Shown: positions 23,301-33,019 of the stretch, in pieces
How positions within the stretch are numbered: the first letter of the stretch is position 1
How the letters are laid out: each line of letters opens with the position of its first letter
From: Alopecurus myosuroides
Lineage: Eukaryota; Streptophyta; Magnoliopsida; Poales; Poaceae
Reading direction: 5' to 3'
NCBI GenBank assembly: GCA_028641055.1
Contig: CM054058.1
Coordinates: 234,525,551 to 234,589,550 of the forward strand
DNA: 64,000 nucleotides
Made by a program: the position numbers and the translations under genes
Notes under the pieces: model-generated
The model's database searches: none
What the model was told of the DNA's origin: nothing
The model's input: the letters and a program-made list of their open reading frames with translations, nothing else

Positions 23301-23504
23301 ATGAAAGCACCGTTGGGCCTAATAATAGAGGACCATCAAGCCACACGAACTGATAGCGTTGCTACCAGTGATGCACTCCAACAGAAAAAGCTCCAACAAC
23401 GAAAACCCTCAAAGAAGAAAAGGCGTGAAGGAAACCAACCAATACTGACCAAAACCTCTAGGTTTTGTCTGTTTGCAAAAGACTCTTTTTACCCTGTTGG
23501 CTAA
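23301..23504 (+). other. Short ORF in element A interior (weak)
   Basis: 67 codons starting MKAPLGLIIEDHQATR, with a basic stretch KPSKKKRREG near residue 37. In B (minus strand near 57740-57600) the first ~30 residues are conserved, then a homopolymer length change alters the frame. It could be a remnant of gag or leader coding sequence; no family recognised. Confidence 0.25.
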
Positions 23505-26045
23505 ATGTTGCACCTCTTTATGTCCCTTTTAAAAGACCAAATAAGATAAATCCCCTTTTAAAAGTTATATACCTCCCTCCTATGGAGAAAGGTGCAAAAG
23601 AAGTCTTCACATGCCATGATGCGCAACCCCCTCAAAAGCCAATCCAAAGAGCACAATTCAATATTCGACGTATGACGCTAGTCGTATCTTGTCGGACAAA
23701 CCTTATTTAATAGAAAGCTAACAAGACTAACATGCTTTGCCTAATCTTAGGTTGACACCTAACCAAAGCATGCGAACTACTGACAACTCTTTCTAAACCA
23801 AGGAATTAAGTGACTTGGGACACTTTTTAATCTAGTTGGTAAAAAGGAGAAGTCACGAGAAAATAAGACGATGACCTATTCGTTTGCTAGTCAATAGGAT
23901 ATCAGGTGTATCTACTTTGGAAACCAAATCTTAGTAGACATTGTTGGTACTATGAGATTCGAGGTTTAGAAATTAAGTGAACGATGGAATGGATATGATA
24001 GATCTAGAAAACAACAATTTTCCTATTTTTGTTTCTTTGTGTGCTCTTGATTGAAATAAATTTGTATTTTATTCAATCTTGCTTCCTAACTTATATGGAG
24101 TTGTTAGGACTTGTTATTATGTTGTTTTCTTACAATAAATCTACCCTAGAAAGTGTGTGCATGATTGGAAACTCGAACAAAAATGAAATAGCATTTGTTA
24201 CCTTCTAGTTTATTATTTGGAAGTATTGTGAGAGCTAGATCTGTGTATACTTTATTAGTAGATGTTGTGCTATGTTTTCTTTGAGTCCAGAACCATTTAG
24301 GTACTGTTATTTTGATGCTTGTACCTATGTTAGCTTGCATGTCTCTTAATAGTAAAGCATGTGTAAGCATTTCTATCAATATGCACTAGTATTGCTTCAC
24401 TAGATTAAATAGCCTTATATTTTTATCTTGTATGCAAAGTTTTTCATGAGTAACCAGAGGCTTAGTACCTATTTTTCCTTGGTATTAGTAGGCCATAGCC
24501 CACTGGTCCCATTGCATTTTGGCTTGAGGATGAAAATCCCCAACCATACACATGTGTGAAAACAGCATGTTTCACTATGTGATTGATTTCTATTTTCCAC
24601 CATGGAAAATATAATTGTTTCTTTTCACCTATACAAGTGAGAAGTTTATTTCTTTTTAGTAAATACTAGTATGTTTATATGTGATCCTTTTGTTAGCATA
24701 ATATTCCTTAGGGGTATCATGTTAAGAAGTGTTTCACTATCGTGTGCTAAAATTAAATTGTTCGCAAATAAAATAAATTCCTCTTGATTGGTAGATTGTT
24801 TGTGAATAATTTTAAATTGAGTGTATGGATTTTTGAAAAGGTTTAGATAAATTTTCATTAATTGCATATCTACTGGTTGTGTGAGTTATACCTTGCTTGT
24901 TTGCTAGTAATTGGTTAAAGAAAACAGAAATTGCTAGAAGAAATTTCTGCATGCTTAATGGTTGATTCATAAAATTACTCTGGTGCTTGTGCTTACTAAC
25001 ATGAGTAGGAGTGGTGTACTGTTATTAGGTACACTTATATTCATGACTTGCTTGTTTAAGTTTAAACATCATGATAGCATTGTTTGCTTCTCTAGGGCGA
25101 AACTAGTTTCACCACTAGAAAATGGTGATTTTTTGCTCTAGTATTACCCTCTTTTTATTTTTATGAGTATAACTGTTGATATAGCATGTTTAGGAAATTA
25201 TTACTTATGTTATCATGCCATGAATTATTTAGTTTCATGTTCTATGGTTATAGGATATGATTATCTCTTATAGCATGCTGGTGTAGATTTTTCATACTAG
25301 TGTGTTATTTGTGCAGTCCTTTTTTTATGCCTGTGAAATAGGAGTTTTCTATTGTGTGAAGATGGTGTTTTAGAGTACCTTTATGATTGGATTCATTGGT
25401 TTTTAGTTACTGGTTGTTTGCTAATTATTCATGATTGGTGGATTCCAAAACCTCTAGTAAACAATAACCTAGTGAATAAATAGTCTATTCATCTGTGGTG
25501 TTGTTTGCTTGCTTGTGGGATTGTGTTTAAATGTTTTACCTTAGCATGAGTTTATACTTGTGTCATGATTGTGCTTAAGAGTATCTTATGAAACTAAAAC
25601 ATCCAACTAAAATCATGAACGCATTAAGTGATAGTTGCTTGTGGGGAGTAACACCCACTGCCGTGGCTATTGTCCTGTCTGTTTGTTTTACCTTAGCAAC
25701 CTAACCTTTGCACCCACAAGCTATATTTTTAGCTTATTATATACCTTGTTATGAGAGTGGTACACCACTCCATATGTGGTATGTAATATGTGGGATATAT
25801 CTAGGAACTCATGAAATAATTGACGATACGTTTCCAGGTAGTTCTGCACTAACCTTAATTTTATAGTGACGTTATCAGAAATTTTAAAAATTGGCGGTTG
25901 AGTAAATTGATAGCTAAAGAATTTTCTTTGAAAAATTTGCTAATTTAGGGGAGTACCCCACCTCCCAAGAAAAGTCAAAGGGGGGAAGCACCTGCACTCC
26001 AACGCTAACATTGTGTTTGTTGGCCCTCCCTTAGTCCTCGCTTGC

Positions 26046-26084
26046 GAATCTCGGGGACGAGATTCTTTTTAAGGGGGGAAGACC
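26046..26084 (+). promoter_or_regulatory. Hairpin and polypurine tract of element A
   Basis: gaatctcg (26046-26053) and cgagattc (26058-26065) form a perfect 8-bp stem with a ggga loop. They are followed by a T-run and the polypurine tract aaggggggaagacc (26071-26084), directly before the LTR start TGTCACATCCC at 26085. Confidence 0.78.
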
Positions 26085-29000
26085 TGTCACATCCCAATTT
26101 TGGAATACCTGATAACACAGTTGTTTTGCTAATTGCTTGACAATTAAAGTTTGGTTGTATTTGTTTGAGTAAATATTCAACATGGCTAAGAAATTGAAAA
26201 CAAAATATTCAACATATTGTTCCAATGACCTTGGCAATATTTTATAAAGTAAATATTGATCAAAGAGTTTTCCAAAGCCATCTTATGAATCCCATACTTG
26301 TTGAATATTATTCCAAGACCTAAACTAAGAAAGAGGAAACACTTGATAAATTTCCCTAAAAGATTATCAGAAAAAGAGGCATTCTTAGATGCTTCACCAA
26401 AATATTACCAAATATTTTTCCAACCTTGCAAGCTTAAAAACAAAATTATTGGAGAGCATTGACTTGCTATCTCTAGTCACATAAATATTTTGGCAAAGCA
26501 TTGTTAAAGAAAAGCCAAGTGCCTTATTGAATTGAAATTCCAATATTTCCAGAAACAGGAAACTCAAACAAGTTACTATTGGAAACTTTCTTAAAATGAT
26601 CTGAAATTAATACCATTGCTTCCTTATATCAAATAAGGAGCACACACAAGAGGAGACCAAAATTTGAATCCATTAAAGTCCTGAAAACATGATTTTTCTC
26701 CACAGCAACAATTGGAATTTTGAACAAGTTTGTTCTACAAACTTTTTCAAAATGCCATTAAATAAATACCACATGCTCTATAGCATAAATAAGGATGAAA
26801 ACCAAAAGGGCACAAGTTTTTGAATAATTTAAGTTGCCAAAAACCCCTGTTTTCAAGACAGCACCTTTTTGAAATTTGAACAAGTTTGTTCTATGAAGTA
26901 ACTCAAAATGACTTGAATTTTCTACCACATAAGGAAAACATCAAATAAGGAATGTGTGCCAAAAATTATCATTTTTGGAAACTCCTAAGTAGTCTAATAA
27001 ATTCAATGTCCATTTATGTAAGAATTGAAAATTGAACAACTTTGAATTATCAAGTTTCTCCAATTGAGCCATTTTTCACATATATTGTGCAACTCAACTA
27101 ATAAGAATTTTGGGCAAAAGGAATTTAAATTTTGACTTTGTTTGCTTGGTGAAAATCACATTTTCAGAGAGAAAAGGACCTTTATGTAAATAACCAAGGA
27201 CCTAGTTGTAAGCTGAGTCATGGTGTCCTTCTTCCTGTAGATGCAATAGAAGGCATGGGATCCCATGCTCCATAGCTTCGATTGGAAGCAATCTTTGAGG
27301 TTAAAAACCCCTCCCATGTGCTGCTACCTGCCCCCTCTCTCTCCCCTCGAAGTTTCTCTCTCTCTCTCAAGAAATATCTCGAACCAAACCCTAGCCCGAA
27401 AATGGCCGCCGTCGAATCGGCAGTTGCAGACCTCGCCGCCGGCCACCGAGTGGCTCATCTCCTCCGCCTCGAAGTGGTGATCCTCCCTGCAGAAGGAATC
27501 GTGGCGGGAGCACGCGTGGAGGCCGCGCCATCCTCGTTTCCTCTCCGAGTCCGGAGGGCTCCGGCGAGCCATTCCCGCCGACTTACTCCTCCTCTGCCTT
27601 CTCCGAGCATCTCCTCGAGTCCATGGTGAGCACGCGGTCCTCCCCGACCGTTTTCCCCTCTCCCTCTCCCTCTAGAACGACCCCGTGCCGTGCGTGTTCT
27701 CCGGCCGCCGCGCGTTGCCGTCGCCGCCGATCTCCGGTTGTTTCCCTGGAAACGAGGCAGTGCCTAGGTGGTTCCCTGCAACGAGTACATCGTGTAGAGG
27801 TTTAGAAATCGAAAAATGATGAACGGTAGCAACGGATTCGATCTCGCCGGAGACGTTTCCCGCCGGCGATGACGTCGTGGTTGCGTCACGCTGACGCAGC
27901 AACCCTTGACCCTGCGCTTGGTACGGTCAAACCTGCTGGTGGCCCGCGCTCGCCTGCGTGGCAGCCCCCGTTGCGGCCTCGCCCGCGAGTCAGCCTCAGT
28001 GGCTAGATCCCACCGCGGTGGATCTAGATCTGGCCGGCCCAGTTAGTAGATCTGGCCCAGTCAAGTCTTTTTTCCTTTTTATTTTTGACAGGAAAGTGTA
28101 TGTTTGCTTTGGGCTCTAAAAACCTACCTAAAAGATGAATTTGACCAAACCAAAATTCACAGATGTAAACCAACTAAATCTAAACCAGCTCCAACTTGTA
28201 GATCTACATTTGGATGATTATTTTTGAAATGAACAATGATTTGGCAACAGGTACCAGAAACACCAAAATGAGCACCATTTTTATTTCACAACTCAGAATG
28301 AAGTGAGTCCAATTTCATTGGAAAGCCCTTGAAATTTCCTAACAGGATCAATTAACCTTTCTTCCAAATTCATTGCATTTTTGGAATGGCATGCAATTTG
28401 GTAATACACCAGAGAGCACTTTGGTGATTTTTATAATATTATTAAAAAATGCATTTTGATGCAAACTCAATTGTATGGTCTTGTATATGTTTAGGGATAT
28501 CCAAACCTAGTTGTGTTTAATTTTTAGAGCATCCTAGAAAATTTGGTGGACAGATCTTTAAATTGCTTGTTTCTGCCATTTTGGCATTTTAGGTATTTAA
28601 ATTGAGTGATTATATTGTTGTGTTGCAATATTGTTTCCTAGCATGTAAAAGTTGTGTGAACTTGTTTTCTAAGTGCTACTTAGTTTTTTTTAGCATGTTA
28701 GATTGTGTGGACTTGAGTTGAGAATAAATAGGATTTATGTTAGTAGTATATGTTTTATCTCTAGTCAATACTTGCATAGTATTTTTGAGTGATGAAATTA
28801 TGTGCAAGCACTTGGATTGTTGATTGAATCCAGTACCATGTTGGTACTTATATTGTGTTGTTATCACCTCTGCTATCTTGCATTTGAATTGGTAGAGAAG
28901 CATGAGTAGTTTAGTCATCACTATGAGAATGTTATGGAAAAATTCCCTCATGTGTGGAATTTTTGACATAAGCATTTGTGGTTGTGTAGCCACATATTTT

Positions 29001-32000
29001 TGTGTTATGTTCATAGGAACAGTAGAATTTTGGTTATGTTTTTATGAGTAGTTGACCCCTAGAGTTTTCACTTGTGTTAAAATAATAGCATGAGTAGCAT
29101 TACCTTGCTTATTTTTGCATCCTAACATTTTTTACTAGTATGGTTATTGCACTAGATGCTAGTTTAGTCTTTTGTTAATTTTTAGCAAGTATGACCAGAG
29201 GCATTGTGACCTCTTAATGCTTTGTTATACTAGTGGAACACCCACTGGTGTCATTGCATTCTTGGTGGAAACATTATTTTCCCCACACTAGATGTGTTTC
29301 TTTTATATAGTTCTCTAACTATTGAGTGCCTAGTATTTTTGCTTTGGGATTTTTTGTGCTAAATGGAAATGTGTATGCTTCTGTTTTTAAGTGGTTGTAA
29401 TCATGTGTGGCCTGCTAGGAAAAATACATTCTTGAAGTGTTGTTTGATTCCTCTAGTAATGCCCCTTTTTATTACCACTAGTACGTAGGAGTTGCCCTGC
29501 AAATGGATGCATTGTTTTGTTAAATGGGATATTTTTGTTATAGCAAGTATAGATATTTTTCACTACTGTTTTTATGACATGGACCCTCTGGTTGTATTTC
29601 AATTACTTGATTGAAATGCATCCATTGATTCTTCATGTTTGAGTAGTACTAGTTTTCCTTAGCAGTTTTTGTATTGAATTATTTTTCCTTCCAACTTGTG
29701 TTTGGTAGATGTTTATGTATCCTTGCATCAGGACATGTTTTCATTTACCATTATGATAACATGGTTCCTTGTTTGCATTTTAGTATTTTACATGTTATGC
29801 ATGCTTGCATAGCAAACCATTAGTAGAAGCATGACTATAGGATTCCTCCTTTTTAGTCAGTGTTTCTATTGTTCTCACTATGAGAAATTGTGTGTTTTGT
29901 GATGAGTCTATTGACTTGTTGCACTTGTGTAGGCTCACTGATTTGTAAAAGTAACTTTTGCAAATCACGTGTCTTATTTATTCTTGATGTGAATTAAGAC
30001 TTGGTAGACTAGCTACCTTTTTCTTTTTGTGGTTTGGTTGATAGACCCATTGCCATGATTATTTTTGTGCATGTTTTGTATACTCTTAGTAGCCTCACCC
30101 ATGTGAAACTAAGTGTATTTTTGGGTTTATTAATAACTTGGTATGAGAGTGGCACACCCACTGAATCCATGATATTGAGGTTGTGAGACATGTTCCTCCA
30201 ACCTTGAGTTGTCTTATTAAATGGCATTTCTGCCCAGTGTGTTTGTTTGATTGTTTGCCTCAATTAATAATTGTGTGATTGGTTATTATTAGTTTCCTTG
30301 CTGTAGGTATTGTTGTGTATTGTTGCTTGCCTTGATTGTTTCTGAATGTGTGTCCTTTATTCCTTTTAAGACGTTAGAAAACGAAGAGGAAGGAAGTGTC
30401 GTGAAGCTCTGTTTCAAGTTCCAGTCACTCCAAAACCAGGGACACAAGGAGATAGCAGGCAAGCCATCCTGATGCTTGCTGATACAATACTTATCATTAT
30501 CTATCATGCATGTTTTACCTCTGAAGTTTTACCAAAACTTGATTATCAAAACTATTTTTGATGTGGCTATTACTACTATACTAGTATATAGGTTACTATC
30601 ATGCCAGTAGTTAAACTTGGTAATACCAAGCCCATAAGCCACCATATGGTATTTATTACCATCAAATATACTAGTCCCTAAGTGGACACCCTAAAATTGT
30701 GTTTCTACAAAACAAAGGCTTTACGGAAAAACCCGGAGAAAAGGCGGATCCTTGTTCTCCGGAGGAATGTGAAAGTGGTCATTTTTAAGAAAGTGGTGTT
30801 TTCAAAAATGACACATAACCTAGTCTTCGCCGGACAACCTTTACCGTACTGCCACCCTACCCCAACATGGGCACGGGGCTTAACTTGAAGTTTGTTATTA
30901 TTAGTGTGTGCTATCTCACTTGCTATAAGGGGCGTCGTACCCTCGAACCGAATGTCGTCAAAACTCCCAATGTTGAGGCATATAAAGTGTGGGATTAATT
31001 TTCCCTCCGGATGCATTCATTGAGGCTCCCGGCTAGGCAGAGTGGGACTTGGTGCCGGGGAGAACAAACTCAATCGAGAGATAGGCATATTCTAGCTTGA
31101 ACATAGTGGATGGTTATGATCAGATACCTGATGTTTACATACTGTTGTTACAGTCTGTGGTTGTTCACGGGAGGTGTACTGGATCTGGTGGATGTGTACA
31201 CCTCTGCAGAGTACAACTTTTTCGAAGAAGCCGCGTCCTCGGATATGGACAGTTGAATGGCCATGTAGCTAGCATTGTGTCAATGTTTTCAAAAAGGATG
31301 TTTTTGAAAGGGAATTTTTTTGAAAGGAAGTGTTGAACTTGTGAAGATCGGAAAGGAAATGGAAACTTATACCGTGGAGGTATCGTCGATGATGAAAAGC
31401 CAGATGCTGTTATACAAAAACAAAATGTTTTGCAAAGAAAACCCTTTCTACTCTAAGCAAGAATTCTGGAAACTGATTCCAAGAAGTTTTGCAAAGAGAA
31501 AATATTCTTTAACAAAGTTTTACAAAAACTCTTGTACATGTGAGATCTACAAGAGAAATAAAACTATATTATTTTCTTCTGAAGTATCTTCTTCAACGAG
31601 GATACAGATTAACCTGACTGCAACTGTGGTGTCATCATATATGAACACCATTGGTAGTGAGCCCTATTTATAGCCTACCTATTCCACCATATAAGCATAG
31701 TTGCATGTTGGTAAGTGACATGATGGATGTCTTGCTGAGTACATTCAAATGTACTCATTATGGTTTTGCCCCTGGTATCTACTTATCAGATTTGGAGAAG
31801 GAGCCTCCAAAGGAGATCTATGAAGAGAAGTACGGAGTTGACGGGCTTTGCGAACTAGGATCGTCTCCGGGTCAGCAGCCTGTAGGTTAAGGCGTGACTT
31901 GGGCTCAACTACGTTGTGTTTTATTTGTCTTCCGCTGTGTTTGTTATGTTGCCTGCCCTTTTGGCAGTTTCTTTAAACTTGATCATGTGATCATTTGTGT

Positions 32001-32135
32001 AATACCTTTATGTATTCGTGTAATGGATGATGTATTTCTGTATGCCAACTGTGTATGTTGTTCACGACTGATCTTTCTGGGATCGTGAATGTATGCATAC
32101 GTAGGGTTTCAGACTGTCGGTCTGGGGTCCTTACA
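26085..32135 (+). repeat. Complete LTR of element A (6051 bp)
   Basis: Starts TGTCACATCCCAA and ends GGTCCTTACA. Collinear with the reverse complement of 48831-54929. Contents: AT-rich U3 (26085-27230); GC-rich leader (27260-28060) with caaaccctag and a gtgagcacgcgg donor-like site directly after an ATG at 27620-27622; long AT-rich intron-like DNA (28060-30350); an exon-like block near 30370-30455 ending ag/gcaagc; and a terminal exon-like block at 31790-31890. No gag-pol coding sequence. Confidence 0.85.
31790..31890 (+). other. Terminal exon-like block in element A LTR
   Basis: Preceded by a strong donor at 31711 (gttg/gtaagt) and the acceptor ctacttatcag. Read in phase 1 it encodes a charged tail starting DLEKEPPKEIYEEK and ends in TAA at 31888-31890. 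The same block in B has a 1-base loss (aagccgtcag against aagcccgtcaa) that breaks the frame. It resembles in placement and phase the terminal acidic exon of the Tekay-type LTRs. The upstream exon of this family could not be joined in frame. Confidence 0.35.
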
Positions 32136-32140
32136 GGTCT
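32136..32140. repeat. Target-site duplication of element A, right copy
   Basis: ggtct, identical to 21854-21858; the copy 2 LTR resumes at 32141. Confidence 0.9.
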
Positions 32141-32167
32141 AGGGTTGCCCTCCGGGGACCTAGGGTA

Positions 32168-32179
32168 GGGTTTTATAGG
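32168..32179 (-). promoter_or_regulatory. TATA box of copy 2 5' LTR
   Basis: On the minus strand: ccctataaaacc, followed by a cccta-rich leader. Element A inserted about 35 bases downstream, near where transcription would start, so promoter and leader are now separated by 10 kb. Confidence 0.6.
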
Positions 32180-33011
32180 GCGCAGGGGCTGCGCACGGCC
32201 GTTGCTGCGCGACGGCGTCGACGTGGCGGTGGCGGATGCGCTGCCGTACACAGAGAAGAAAGGGGAGGGGGTGCGAAGGGGTATCGGGCCAGGGAAAAGA
32301 AAAGGGTGGGCTGGGCTTGCGTGGGGCACAGCCCACTGCCTCTCTCTCCCTCGTTTCTTTTTTTTTTAAAAAATTCTGTTTCTTTTTTTTTGCTGAAATG
32401 AAATAGGAAGAAATAGATAAGGTTTTGGGGTTTAGAAAATTAGGGCAAAAATTTTATATTACCTATTTATGTTAACAGCACAAAGTGCACTTTTGTTTGT
32501 TCAAAAAGATTTGAATTTAGGTGCTGTTTGAAATTTGTTTAAAATTTGAATGAGATTAATATTAATTGAAAATAATTGACATGATACCATTAATTTAACA
32601 TTCAAGTTTCTTGGAAGCAAGTGAATGGATTATTTTTTAATTTTCATAATTTCAAATTGGGTGCTGTTTGGAAACTTATTTGAATTTGAATGCAAATTGC
32701 ATTAAGTGAATTATCAAAAGCCATAATTTGAATAGTTTGAACCTTATGGTTTAATGGAAACAAATGGTTGTTTTGATTGAACTTTTTATTTGGAAAAAAA
32801 TTGTAACATAACAAGTATGAAACAAAGGTTTGAATATAGTTTGAATTTCAATTGTGAAAACAAAGTAAAATAGATGGGAACAAAAATGAAAACAAATGCA
32901 ATGAGTAAGATGGCATGATGCAAAACATTAATTAAACAAGAATCAAACATTCTAGGGGTGTTTTCATACTTGGGATGTTACACAGGCCATGACCGCCCCC
33001 TCTCTCTGGCC

Positions 33012-33019
33012 CTATAAAG
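33012..33019 (+). promoter_or_regulatory. TATA box of LTR D
   Basis: ctataaag within a pyrimidine-rich, GC-rich promoter-like stretch. The leader after it is C/T-rich (ctcctctcc, ccctcccttccccctc), as in plant 5' UTRs. Confidence 0.55.

Larger units (their letters stand above)
22623..26084 (+). other. Interior of element A, non-coding
   Basis: About 3.46 kb collinear with the reverse complement of B interior (54930-58544), minus the first ~190 bp of leader and the primer site. AT-rich, with no gag, protease, RT or integrase motifs in any frame. The only open frame with conserved residues is a 67-codon one at 23301-23504. The gctccgctctgttttt and similar stretches near 22700 and 23150 recur in B. 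Confidence 0.78.
21859..32135 (+). mobile_element. Element A: non-autonomous large-LTR element with two inverted U5 ends
   Basis: 10,277-bp insertion flanked by ggtct. It begins TGTAAGGACCCC and ends GGGGTCCTTACA, perfect inverses. From left to right: 764 bp that are the reverse complement of the LTR's terminal 764 bp; an interior (22623-26084) without PBS or replication genes; a hairpin and polypurine tract; and one complete LTR (26085-32135). Comparison with its relative B shows what is normal: B has two direct LTRs and a primer site. A lacks its 5' LTR proper, the primer site and about 190 bp of adjoining leader, replaced by the inverted U5 arm. It is the same family as B, a large retrotransposon derivative similar in style to barley Sukkula, though I cannot assign that name. 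Confidence 0.82.
14753..32982 (-). mobile_element. Tekay/Del-type element copy 2, reverse orientation, truncated in RT and split by element A
   Basis: Relative of copy 1 read on the minus strand. In order it has a 5' LTR (32982 down to 18253, interrupted by 21859-32135), a primer site, the extra ORF, gag, protease and the first part of RT, cut at 14753 where copy 1 ends. The remainder of its pol and its 3' LTR should lie left of the window. Its coding region carries several nonsense codons and one frameshift, and its LTR is clearly diverged from that of copy 1, so the two are separate, older-split family members rather than a recent duplication. Confidence 0.87.
18253..32982 (-). repeat. 5' LTR of copy 2, split by element A (18253-21858 and 32141-32982)
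   Basis: On the element strand the LTR starts TGTAACATCCC (at 32982) and ends GTGCGACA (at 18253). The two parts sum to about 4448 bp, close to the 4.5 kb of copy 1. Layout matches copy 1: AT-rich U3 (32980-32350), GC-rich promoter and leader (32340-32141, 21858-21120), AT-rich intron-like DNA, exon-like blocks near 20050 and 18760. ggtct is duplicated at the split (21854-21858, 32136-32140). Confidence 0.88.

Noticed and set aside
30370..30460. In-frame join of the exon-like block of the A/B LTR with its terminal exon
   Set aside because: The acidic frame (L-E-N-E-E-E-G) does not match the phase of the terminal exon, and A and B differ by a 1-base indel in the block; only the splice-like borders were kept as an observation.
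21859..32135. Element A as a DNA transposon with long terminal inverted repeats
   Set aside because: The arms are pieces of an LTR also found in direct orientation in B, termini are TG/CA, the duplication is 5 bp, a polypurine tract is present, and no transposase is seen.
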